Shown here: positions 1 to 5,518 of the stretch, one piece after another
Numbering within the stretch: position 1 is the stretch's first letter
Layout: each line of letters begins with the position of its first letter
Assembly: GCA_020726085.1 (NCBI GenBank)
Contig: DYTG01000081.1
Span: 1-7,971 of the forward strand
DNA: 7,971 nt
DNA from: Sulfurovum sp.
Lineage (GTDB): Bacteria; Campylobacterota; Campylobacteria; Campylobacterales; Sulfurovaceae
Direction of reading: 5' to 3'
Notes under the pieces: generated by a model
The model's database searches: none
What the model was told of the DNA's origin: nothing
The model's input: only the letters and a program-made list of their open reading frames with translations
Translations under genes and position numbers: made by a program

Positions 1-15
1 CCAATTGTTTTTGTT

Positions 16-21
16 TGTCAA
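16..21 (-). promoter_or_regulatory. Outward-facing consensus -35 box (TTGACA)
   Basis: Read on the minus strand, the left edge shows CCCCCTTGACAAACAAAAAC, with a perfect TTGACA preceded by A/T-rich sequence carrying short C runs. The matching -10 box would lie just outside the window (about 17 bases further), so only half a promoter is visible. Campylobacterota sigma-70 promoters usually lack a conserved -35, so a perfect one would suggest an unusually strong promoter, of the kind found before rRNA or tRNA operons. That last step is inference; a chance match is possible. Confidence 0.3.
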
Positions 22-92
22 GGGGGTTTTGGGAAATTGTGGGAAAAATTTTGGAAATTTTATCATTTTTAGTTTTTTTACTCTTTTGCATA

Positions 93-293
93 TTATATAG
101 AAAGATAATGTACTAAAATAACCTTCGTATCATTTTGAAAAGACTCCGAAATTTCATCAACACCTTGGCTTGAAACAATAAAAAAGTAAATACTATCAAA
201 CTTGAAGCACAAAAATCTCTTTATTGTGTTGGATAATCGGGTAATAGTAATAAAATGCAGAAGAGTTGAGAAATTAAAGGCACAGAGATGCAC
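93..293 (-). other. Weak ORF-like stretch, possibly a gene remnant
   Basis: A 66-codon open frame with a GTG start lies downstream of the pseudouridine synthase gene. Its last 40 or so codons (for example VSSQGVDEISESFQNDTKV) look more protein-like than the AT-rich surroundings. Its beginning falls inside the terminator-like hairpin at 276-297 and there is no properly spaced ribosome binding site. I do not recognise the product. It could be the tail of a decayed gene, a very small gene with a later start, or chance. The rest of 1-329 is AT-rich non-coding sequence apart from the -35 box and the hairpin; I see no tRNA. Confidence 0.18.
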
Positions 294-297
294 CTTT
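276..297 (-). terminator. Probable terminator of the fabF-accA-...-rluA-like operon
   Basis: The minus-strand transcript can form a 9-bp stem, AAAGGUGCA with UGUGCCUUU around a UCUC loop, including two G-U wobbles, followed by AAUUUCU. The plus-strand version of the same sequence has two mismatches (C-A and A-C) where the minus transcript has wobbles, so the fold is specific to the minus direction. It begins 33 bases past the stop of the pseudouridine synthase gene, the expected place for the end of this operon. The U-tract is short and interrupted, so termination efficiency is uncertain. Confidence 0.4.
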
Positions 298-329
298 AAA
301 GATTATTGTGATTAGTACAATGTTTTCAT

Positions 330-1067
330 TTACTTGTAGCGTTCAATGTCTCTAGGCTCTTTGGCTTGAAAGCGGTATCCTAGTAGTGCAATGAACGCAG
401 CGTGGAGCAAAATGCGTTTGCTTTTTGTCACACTACCATAAGCTTCATCTCCGATAATGGGATAGCCAACATACGCCAAATGCACACGAATTTGATGCGT
501 TCGTCCCGTCTCAATCTCTATTTCGACTTTGCTCTTTTTGCCTTGTACCTCAAGAGGGCGAACGATGCTCACCGCTTTTTTGCCTCGTTTTTTATCCACT
601 CTTGAAATGGCTTTACCTTGTCGTTCTGTATGGATAGGCTCATCGATACTCAATTCTTCAAAAAATATCCCATCCACCCACGCAATGTATCTTTTGGTCA
701 CTTTTTGTTGCTTAAAGGCCTCAATGGCTCTTTGTAAAAACGCCTCATTTTTGGCTAGTAGCAATACGCCTGAAGTATCACGGTCAAGACGGTGGATAAG
801 TGTTGCCCCTTTGATAGAGGCTTCAACATCATAGCTATCGACAAAAGCAGGTTTATCAATAGCAATAATATCCTCATCCTCATGCAACACCACAATATCA
901 TTGACCTCTTCAACACGAAACTTGGTATCCTCATCGACCAATCCACGAGCGATTTTTACCTTGTTGTTACCCCAATAGACCAATCCTTTGTCGATTAGCT
1001 CTTTGGCTTTGTTATTGGATACTCCCAACTGCTCTGCCAACAGTTTAAAGGCTTGTTCTTTGTTCAT
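330..1067 (-). CDS. RluA-family RNA pseudouridine synthase with N-terminal S4 domain
   Basis: Cytoplasmic enzyme that isomerises specific uridines to pseudouridine in rRNA or tRNA; which uridine cannot be told from sequence. It has 245 residues. An S4-like RNA-binding segment covers about residues 3-50 (LGVSNNKAKELIDKGLV). The catalytic domain carries HRLDRDTSG at 92-100 with catalytic Asp95, then ETGRTHQIRVHLA at 186-198, GYPIIGDEAYG at 201-211 and LLHA at 220-223. The ATG at 1067 is preferred over one at 1097 because GGAG sits 8 bases upstream of it, while the earlier ATG has no good site. The start lies inside the end of the DUF167 gene (23-bp overlap), so it is probably read by translational coupling as the last gene of the fabF operon. 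The segment after IDKPA is shorter than the usual KPxGxxVHP, perhaps a subfamily trait. Family assignment is firm; the target is unknown. Confidence 0.93.
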   Translation of the reverse strand: MNKEQAFKLLAEQLGVSNNKAKELIDKGLVYWGNNKVKIARGLVDEDTKFRVEEVNDIVVLHEDEDIIAIDKPAFVDSYDVEASIKGATLIHRLDRDTSGVLLLAKNEAFLQRAIEAFKQQKVTKRYIAWVDGIFFEELSIDEPIHTERQGKAISRVDKKRGKKAVSIVRPLEVQGKKSKVEIEIETGRTHQIRVHLAYVGYPIIGDEAYGSVTKSKRILLHAAFIALLGYRFQAKEPRDIERYK

Positions 1068-1344
1068 ACTCTCTACTCCATTGCGTAAATGCTTCACTTA
1101 CTGGAAACTCTACAATTTTTATTTTACTCTTTGCTCCACTTTTGAAAGCGATAGAGCTTTTGGCTATCTTAAAGTGCTTTGATAGAAACTTGATTAACTC
1201 TGCATTTGCTGCACCCTCAACGGCTGGGGCTTTGATGCGTAGTTTGATTGCCTCTTCTAAAATCTCAGCAAATTCACTGCGACTTGCGTTGGGTTGAGCT
1301 TTGATTTTAAGCCTAACCTGACTTTGATTTATCTCAAAAAACAT
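1045..1344 (-). CDS. DUF167 / YggU-family protein
   Basis: Small 99-residue protein of the widespread DUF167 (YggU/UPF0235) family, whose biochemical role is not established. The hallmark blocks are present in order: KAQPNASRSEF (15-25), LRIKAPAVEGAANAELIKFL (35-54) and FKSGAKSKIKIVEF (67-80). The last 19 or so residues extend past the conserved fold and overlap the start of the downstream pseudouridine synthase gene by 23 bp. Its ATG directly follows the TAG stop of the DedA-family gene (TAGATG), with only a weak purine stretch (AAAAGACG) as a ribosome binding site, so it is likely translated by ribosomes finishing the upstream gene. No signal peptide or membrane segment; cytoplasmic. Confidence 0.9.
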   Translation of the reverse strand: MFFEINQSQVRLKIKAQPNASRSEFAEILEEAIKLRIKAPAVEGAANAELIKFLSKHFKIAKSSIAFKSGAKSKIKIVEFPVSEAFTQWSREYEQRTSL

Positions 1345-1947
1345 CTAATCGTCTTTTCGATTTTTATGACGATAATAATAAAAAAGTGTAAAGAGTCCTA
1401 TCATAAATAGAGTGACAAGTGTCGCATCGTGTAGATACTCTTCAATAAGCATTTGTTGGTCGCCAATAAGATAACCAATTGCCAAAAGCACAACCATCCA
1501 AATCGATGCACCCAAAGATGTGTAGAGGCTAAAGCGTACCAAATTCATCTTCGCCAATCCCGCAGGAAACGAGATGTATTGACGAACACCAGGGATTAAG
1601 CGCCCATTGAAAGTGCTAATTTCTCCATGATCTTGAAAAAACTTTTCGAGTTTTTCCAAGGTTGTAGGCTTCAAAAACATACGATGACCGTATTTAAGCA
1701 AAAAATTACGACCATAATGAATCGCCAAAAAATAGTTAAACAACGCACCTGTCAAAGAACCCAAAAGTCCCATTAAAAAAGCAAGATAGATATTCATCTC
1801 GCCTTGATAAGCAAGGTATCCTGCGGGTATCATCACGATTTCGCTCGGAAATGGAAAAAAACTGCTCTCTAAAAACATCAAAAAAAAGATGCCCAAATAG
1901 CCTATATCTCCGATACTTTGGACAATCCAGTTGGCTATCTCATGCAT
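1345..1947 (-). CDS. DedA-family (VTT/SNARE-associated domain) inner-membrane protein
   Basis: Polytopic inner-membrane protein of 200 residues, a normal length for the family. Some DedA proteins are known to return undecaprenyl phosphate across the membrane for envelope synthesis and others influence phospholipid balance and envelope stress; which applies here is inference. The diagnostic features are an acidic re-entrant-type stretch FLESSFFPFPSE (25-36), PAGYLA (41-46), the conserved GALFNYFLAIHYGR (67-80), and GRLIPGVRQYISFPAGLAKM (115-134) with the two family arginines R116 and R122. Hydrophobic segments follow at about 145-163 and 175-192, ending in a basic tail (RHKNRKDD). Its ATG overlaps the accA stop by one base (TAATG) without a clear Shine-Dalgarno sequence, so translation is probably coupled to accA. 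That tie to fatty-acid synthesis makes a lipid-linked role sensible. Confidence 0.93.
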   Translation of the reverse strand: MHEIANWIVQSIGDIGYLGIFFLMFLESSFFPFPSEIVMIPAGYLAYQGEMNIYLAFLMGLLGSLTGALFNYFLAIHYGRNFLLKYGHRMFLKPTTLEKLEKFFQDHGEISTFNGRLIPGVRQYISFPAGLAKMNLVRFSLYTSLGASIWMVVLLAIGYLIGDQQMLIEEYLHDATLVTLFMIGLFTLFYYYRHKNRKDD

Positions 1948-2885
1948 TATTGTTCGCTAAATGCACCAATAGAGATAACTTGCTCATAACGCTTTTGCAA
2001 CATCTCTTCTTTTGAGAGCGATTCAAGCTCTTGAAGCGATTTTAGGAAATAGTCTCGCACAATATAGGAGGCTGCTTTTTTGTTTCGGTGTGCTCCATTG
2101 AGTGGCTCATCCAATATATCGTTGATAAGCTTATGCTCCATGAGGTATTCAGGCAAAATCTTCAACGCTTTGGTGGCTTGTTCCACTTTTTTGGGGTCAT
2201 CCCACAAAATTGCCGAACACCCCTCAGGGGAGATAACTGAAAATACCGAATATTTCATCATCGCCAATCGATCACCTACGCCAATAGCCAAAGCTCCTCC
2301 GCTTCCCCCCTCGCCTATCACGATAGAGATAATGGGAACTTTAATATCAATAAACTCAAAAAGATTGCGTGCTATAGCTTCACTTTGTCCACGCTCTTCA
2401 GCCCCCAATCCTGGATAAGCCCCTGGAGTGTCGATGAGAAACAGCACGGGAATATCAAACTTCTCTGCCATTTTGACGCATCGTAAAGCCTTGCGATAGC
2501 CCTCGGGATTGGGCATACCAAAGTTGCGTTTAATTTTGTTTTTCACCCCTCGCCCTTTTTGTTCGCCAATCACCATCGCTTTTTTGCCCTCAATCCAGCC
2601 GATATAGGCTATCATCGCAGGGTCATCACGAAAAGCTCTATCGCCATGAATCTCATAAGCATCTTCCATCATGTTGCGGATATAATCCAAAGCATAAGGA
2701 CGATCGGGGTGACGAGCAAGTTGAAGCTTTTGATAGTCTGTGAGCAAACCAAAGGTTTTGTGTATCTCTTTTTGCAAATCGTTTTGAAGTCTTTCCAAAA
2801 GCCCTTCATCCAACATCAATTTAGCCGAATCAACCTCATTTTGAAGGGCTTCTATCCCTTTTTCAAACTCTAAATATACCGACAT
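1947..2885 (-). CDS. accA: Acetyl-CoA carboxylase, carboxyltransferase subunit alpha
   Basis: Alpha subunit of the carboxyltransferase half of acetyl-CoA carboxylase. With AccD it moves carboxyl from carboxybiotin to acetyl-CoA, giving malonyl-CoA, the committed step of fatty-acid synthesis. The 312 residues are near the usual length and fully conserved: LARHPDRPYALDYI (56-69), RNFGMPNPEGYRKALR (120-135), IDTPGAYPG (151-159), GAEERGQSEAIARNL (161-175), IGEGGSGGALAIGVGDR (190-206), SPEGCSAILW (219-228) and GAHR (264-267). I place the start at the ATG at 2885. A GTG two codons earlier directly abuts the AGGAG that serves the ATG with 5-base spacing, so it cannot be used. That AGGAG overlaps the fabF stop codon (TTTAGGAG), making the two genes a tight pair. 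accD, accB and accC are not in the window. Confidence 0.98.
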   Translation of the reverse strand: MSVYLEFEKGIEALQNEVDSAKLMLDEGLLERLQNDLQKEIHKTFGLLTDYQKLQLARHPDRPYALDYIRNMMEDAYEIHGDRAFRDDPAMIAYIGWIEGKKAMVIGEQKGRGVKNKIKRNFGMPNPEGYRKALRCVKMAEKFDIPVLFLIDTPGAYPGLGAEERGQSEAIARNLFEFIDIKVPIISIVIGEGGSGGALAIGVGDRLAMMKYSVFSVISPEGCSAILWDDPKKVEQATKALKILPEYLMEHKLINDILDEPLNGAHRNKKAASYIVRDYFLKSLQELESLSKEEMLQKRYEQVISIGAFSEQ

Positions 2886-2893
2886 TGTCACTC

Positions 2894-4105
2894 CTAAAGC
2901 TTTTTAAAGATCAAAACGCCATTTGTTCCGCCAAATCCAAAGGAGTTGCTCATTGCTACCGTAATCTCTGCTTCTCTTGCAACATTAGGAACATAATCCA
3001 AATCGCAATCGGGGTCTGGATTGTTGTAGTTGATAGTTGGAGGCAATATGCTATCACGCATTGCCATAATGGTCGTAACCGCCTCCAAGGCACCCGCTGC
3101 ACCCAAGCAATGTCCCAATTGTCCTTTGATGGAGCTTACAGGCGGACACTCGCTTCCAAATACGGCTTTAATCGCTGCGGTTTCGTTTTTGTCGTTAGCA
3201 GGAGTGGATGTACCGTGTGCGTTGATGTAATCAACTTTTGGATTACCCGCCATATTCAACGCCGCTTTAATGGCTCGAAGCGGTCCATCGACTATGGGAG
3301 CTGTAATGTGATTGGCATCAGCACTTTCGCCAAATCCGATAATCTCTGCGTATATTCTAGCCCCTCTAGCTAGCGCTACTTCATATTCTTCAAGCACCAA
3401 AGCACCCGCACCTTCGCCCATGACAAATCCGCTTCGTGTTGCATCAAAAGGGCGTGAAGAGCCTTGTGGATTGTCATTGTCGGCACAAAGAGCTTTCATC
3501 GAAGCAAATCCGCCAATGCCTACAGGACAAATTGCCGATTCAGCACCTACAACCAACATTCTATCCGCACCGCCTAGCATAATGGTTTTGGTAGCTTCAC
3601 TTATTGCATGTGTTCCAGCGGCACATGCTGTCACTGATGAAACATTAGGGCCTTTGAGTCCTTGATAGATGGAGATAAAGCCTCCTAGCATATTTACAAG
3701 TGAAGAAGGAATAAAAAAAGGTGAAATTTTACGTGAGCCTTTGGTTTCGCAAATGACGGAGTTTTTTTCGATATTAGGAAGTCCTCCAATACCCGAAGCC
3801 GAAGAGATACCAAATCGCTCATAATCAATCCCCTCACCAAACATTGCATCTTCCATTGCCTCTTGGGCTGCTTTGATACCTAGGTGAATAAACCTATCAG
3901 CCTTTTTTACCTCTTTGGCGTCCATTACAGAGGAAGGATCAAAATCAGTTATCTCTGCAGCAATTTTCACTGAATGATTAGAAGCATCAAATGAAGCAAT
4001 CTCTTTGATCCCGCACGCTCCCTCAACTATTGCTTTAAAAGAACTCTCTTTCTCAAGCCCTAAACTGTTGATCATACCAATCCCTGTAACTACTACTCTT
4101 TTCAC
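2894..4105 (-). CDS. fabF: 3-oxoacyl-[acyl-carrier-protein] synthase II
   Basis: Condensing enzyme of type II fatty-acid synthesis; it extends acyl-ACP with malonyl-ACP in the cytosol. The 403 residues hold the full thiolase-fold catalytic set: nucleophile Cys161 in SSVTACAAGTHAI, His297 in NAHGTSTPAND, Lys327 and His332 in SSIKGQLGHCLGAAGA, and the C-terminal SFGFGGTNG with Phe391 aligning with the FabF gatekeeper phenylalanine. PFDATRSGFVMGEGAG (219-234) is also typical. Cys-His-His rather than Cys-His-Asn separates it from FabH. The start codon is GTG, preceded by GGAG at 5-base spacing. An ATG overlaps it one base earlier in another frame and reads straight into TGA. First gene of the five-gene minus-strand operon and direct neighbour of its carrier acpP, 157 bp away, with a possible promoter of its own in the gap. 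Confidence 0.98.
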   Translation of the reverse strand: MKRVVVTGIGMINSLGLEKESSFKAIVEGACGIKEIASFDASNHSVKIAAEITDFDPSSVMDAKEVKKADRFIHLGIKAAQEAMEDAMFGEGIDYERFGISSASGIGGLPNIEKNSVICETKGSRKISPFFIPSSLVNMLGGFISIYQGLKGPNVSSVTACAAGTHAISEATKTIMLGGADRMLVVGAESAICPVGIGGFASMKALCADNDNPQGSSRPFDATRSGFVMGEGAGALVLEEYEVALARGARIYAEIIGFGESADANHITAPIVDGPLRAIKAALNMAGNPKVDYINAHGTSTPANDKNETAAIKAVFGSECPPVSSIKGQLGHCLGAAGALEAVTTIMAMRDSILPPTINYNNPDPDCDLDYVPNVAREAEITVAMSNSFGFGGTNGVLIFKKL

Positions 4106-4134
4106 ATTGACTCCATTTGACGTATTTAAACGAT

Positions 4135-4145
4135 ATTGTATTGTA
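4135..4145 (-). promoter_or_regulatory. Candidate -10 boxes for the fabF operon
   Basis: On the minus strand the spacer before fabF holds TACAATACAAT, two overlapping 5-of-6 matches to TATAAT, about 30-40 bases upstream of the GTG start and preceded by T-rich sequence but no TTGACA. This fits the weak -35 style of Campylobacterota promoters. The 157-bp acpP-fabF gap is long for a purely co-transcribed pair, which makes an internal promoter reasonable. The evidence is motif likeness only. Confidence 0.3.
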
Positions 4146-4222
4146 CTTATATTAACAAACCAAAGATTAAGCTAAGTATATATCTAAAAAAATTAATAGG
4201 TAAGTTTACTTAGAGATAGACT

Positions 4223-4250
4223 CAAAAGAGTTTGCAAACCCCCAAAAGAG
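4223..4250. repeat. Palindrome flanked by 8-bp direct repeats between acpP and fabF
   Basis: Two copies of CAAAAGAG (4223-4230 and 4243-4250), 20 bp apart start to start, flank the perfect 10-bp palindrome GTTTGCAAAC (4230-4239). Outer arms AGACTC (4218-4223) and GAGGTCT (4248-4254) could pair with one bulge. The element begins 13 bases downstream of the acpP stop. It could be an operator or an mRNA processing structure. It lacks a following U-tract, so it is not a convincing terminator. The remainder of the 4106-4262 spacer is AT-rich, with a T7 run around 4186-4193 on the minus strand and the candidate -10 boxes. Confidence 0.35.
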
Positions 4251-4262
4251 GTCTACAAAGGC

Positions 4263-4493
4263 TTATTTATTCTCTTCGATAAATTTGATAGCGTCTGCTA
4301 CGGTTGAGATACTTTCAGCTTGTTCATCGGGGATTTCGATCTCAAACTTCTCTTCAAGAGCCATTACTAGTTCAACAACATCAAGAGAGTCAGCGTTAAG
4401 ATCTTCAACAAATCTTGACCCCTCTTTTACCTCGTCTGGGCTAACGTTTAGTTGCTCAACTACAACGTCTCTTACATCTTCAAATAGTGCCAT
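4263..4493 (-). CDS. acpP: Acyl carrier protein
   Basis: Carries growing acyl chains on a 4'-phosphopantetheine arm during fatty-acid synthesis, and donates to lipid A and phospholipid pathways. It has 76 residues and is highly acidic with no cysteine, as usual. The attachment site is Ser36 in EDLNADSLDVVELVMALEE (30-48), and EIEIPDEQAESISTV (51-65) forms the typical second half. A near-perfect ribosome binding site, AAGGAG, lies 6 bases before the ATG, matching the very high expression of this gene. FabF, which acts directly on AcpP cargo, is next downstream. fabG, which often sits just before acpP in related bacteria, is not here; a lipoprotein gene occupies that place. Confidence 0.98.
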   Translation of the reverse strand: MALFEDVRDVVVEQLNVSPDEVKEGSRFVEDLNADSLDVVELVMALEEKFEIEIPDEQAESISTVADAIKFIEENK

Positions 4494-4526
4494 ACATCAC
4501 TCCTTAGTTTAATAAAAATACTGGTA

Positions 4527-4536
4527 ATTATACCCA
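4527..4536 (-). promoter_or_regulatory. Probable acpP promoter (extended -10)
   Basis: The minus strand reads TTTTTTGGGTATAAT: a perfect TATAAT (4532-4527) with TGGG just upstream and a T6 run before it, the classic arrangement of Campylobacterota sigma-70 promoters, in which T-rich periodic sequence replaces the -35. The predicted transcript starts near 4520, giving a leader of roughly 26 bases that contains the strong AAGGAG. Because it lies in the short gap after the lipoprotein gene, acpP probably has its own strong promoter. Confidence 0.6.
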
Positions 4537-4572
4537 AAAAATTATAAATATACTATTTCAACACTTATTTGT

Positions 4573-5412
4573 CTAAAAGAGGAAAAGTATCTCTATCATC
4601 TCTTTGCTTTGTTCTATCGTAAATTCATACACCGTCTCATTTGAACGCTCATCAATGAGTCTAAAAGCGTTTTGTCCAGTCACTTTGGCTACATCATCTA
4701 TCACCTCTTGAAGCCCACTGCGTGCCTCTTTGGTTTCATCGAGCAAAAGCGTAAAATTTCGTTTGGCTTGAAAGTTGTCTATTTTGGCACGACTACAACT
4801 CACCAACAAAGCCCTATCTCTATCAATCCAATCTACCCCTCCTTGAACCCTAACACCCAATTGCATGGAGGTTTCAATCTCTTTTTGAGTATTTACCAAA
4901 TAGAGAGTTACGCTACTGTGCGTTGCTTGACAGTAAGTTTTAGTCTCTTTTGGTGTTGAGCCAATAGGTAAAATAACCCTTTCGCTGTAGATATAACCGC
5001 TAAATGCTCCGCCATCATCAACCGCTTTGATTCTAAATTGATAGATTTGATTCTCTTCTAATATAAAGGCATAATTGGCTCTATCATTATAATACTCCCC
5101 ACTCCACTCACCATCTATTAATCTATAGGAGACAAAATACCCCTCCACCTTACCATCGCTATCGGTTGCTTCTTTCCAAAAGAGCGTAACTTTATTGTTG
5201 TCAATGTAATATTCGATATAATCTTCCAATACAGGAGCTTCATTGGCAACGATTACAACAGTATTGTTATTATCCACAATAAGTGTAGCGTTGTCGTTGA
5301 TAGCTGTAGCGTTGTCGTTAAGCATTGTGGGCAATCCTCCGCTAAAACCGCCACCGCCACCGCATCCGATGATTATCAACGCAAACGCCATCATTAAAAG
5401 TATATTTTTCAT
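4573..5412 (-). CDS. Predicted lipoprotein with fibronectin type III-like domain
   Basis: 279-residue protein of unknown function. A short signal peptide ends in the lipobox IIGC with lipidated Cys17. This is followed by Gly18-22, a flexible spacer, and a heptad repeat (LNDNATA, INDNATL, IVDNNNT; about 31-51). Residues 59-149 resemble one fibronectin III domain: APVLEDY at the start, VTLFWKEATDSDGKVEGY (75-92), YQFRIKAVDDGG (124-135). The last 130 residues (150-279) are unrecognised. They contain two cysteines (C161, C206) that could form a disulfide in the periplasm or outside, and end in EILFLF. Gly at +2 does not signal inner-membrane retention, so outer-membrane placement is plausible. 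AGG lies 8 bases before the ATG. It is transcribed away from the hydrolase-murF pair and towards acpP. Possibly a surface or polysaccharide-contacting protein, but that is a guess. Confidence 0.85.
   Translation of the reverse strand: MKNILLMMAFALIIIGCGGGGGFSGGLPTMLNDNATAINDNATLIVDNNNTVVIVANEAPVLEDYIEYYIDNNKVTLFWKEATDSDGKVEGYFVSYRLIDGEWSGEYYNDRANYAFILEENQIYQFRIKAVDDGGAFSGYIYSERVILPIGSTPKETKTYCQATHSSVTLYLVNTQKEIETSMQLGVRVQGGVDWIDRDRALLVSCSRAKIDNFQAKRNFTLLLDETKEARSGLQEVIDDVAKVTGQNAFRLIDERSNETVYEFTIEQSKEMIEILFLF
5284..5319 (-). repeat. 21-bp tandem repeat inside the lipoprotein gene
   Basis: The 15-base unit TGTAGCGTTGTCGTT (plus-strand reading) occurs exactly at 5284-5298 and again at 5305-5319, a period of 21 bp. 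It encodes two copies of a heptad, NDNATAI and NDNATLI, in the linker after the lipidated cysteine; a degenerate third copy (VDNNNT) follows. The period is a multiple of three, so copy-number change would lengthen or shorten the linker without shifting the frame. Confidence 0.75.
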
Positions 5413-5478
5413 CCGTACAACCTAATTTGAAGATTTATTATGAGCAGTAATGTACTATTTTACCTATCTTATATTGAA

Positions 5479-5484
5479 ATTATA
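5479..5484 (-). promoter_or_regulatory. Candidate -10 box for the lipoprotein gene
   Basis: A perfect TATAAT on the minus strand, preceded by AATTTTAG and lacking a clear -35. It would give a leader of about 60 bases to the ATG at 5412. It overlaps the divergent -10 at 5481-5486. Confidence 0.4.
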
Positions 5485-5486
5485 CT
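5481..5486 (+). promoter_or_regulatory. Candidate -10 box for the hydrolase-murF pair
   Basis: TATACT on the plus strand, 32 bases before the ATG at 5519. No recognisable -35, but T-rich sequence lies upstream (5455-5475). It shares four bases with the divergent TATAAT, so polymerase could occupy only one direction at a time. Confidence 0.35.
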
Positions 5487-5518
5487 AAAATTAGCACTAT
5501 TTATTTTGAGAGCAACGC

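Noticed and set aside
100..110. Accessory defence or toxin-antitoxin system
   Set aside because: No paired small genes, nuclease, ATPase or reverse-transcriptase motifs anywhere; all well-supported genes are core metabolism and envelope genes.
1..329. tRNA or small RNA gene in the left gap
   Set aside because: No cloverleaf arms, T-loop consensus or CCA-type end could be found on either strand; only the operon hairpin folds clearly.
1068..1097. Earlier ATG for the pseudouridine synthase
   Set aside because: Has no good Shine-Dalgarno sequence and would deepen the overlap with the DUF167 gene to 53 bp; the ATG at 1067 has GGAG 8 bases upstream.
2886..2891. Upstream GTG as the accA start
   Set aside because: The GTG touches the AGGAG ribosome binding site, leaving no spacing; the ATG at 2885 has ideal spacing.
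2885..3373. 162-codon open frame on the plus strand
   Set aside because: Lies antisense to fabF, whose catalytic motifs are complete; it has an odd composition with many Cys, Arg and Ser, and no recognisable motif.
5284..5319. CRISPR-like or mobile-element repeats
   Set aside because: Only two units with a 21-bp period inside a coding frame; no spacers, no cas genes, no transposase and no terminal inverted repeats in the window.
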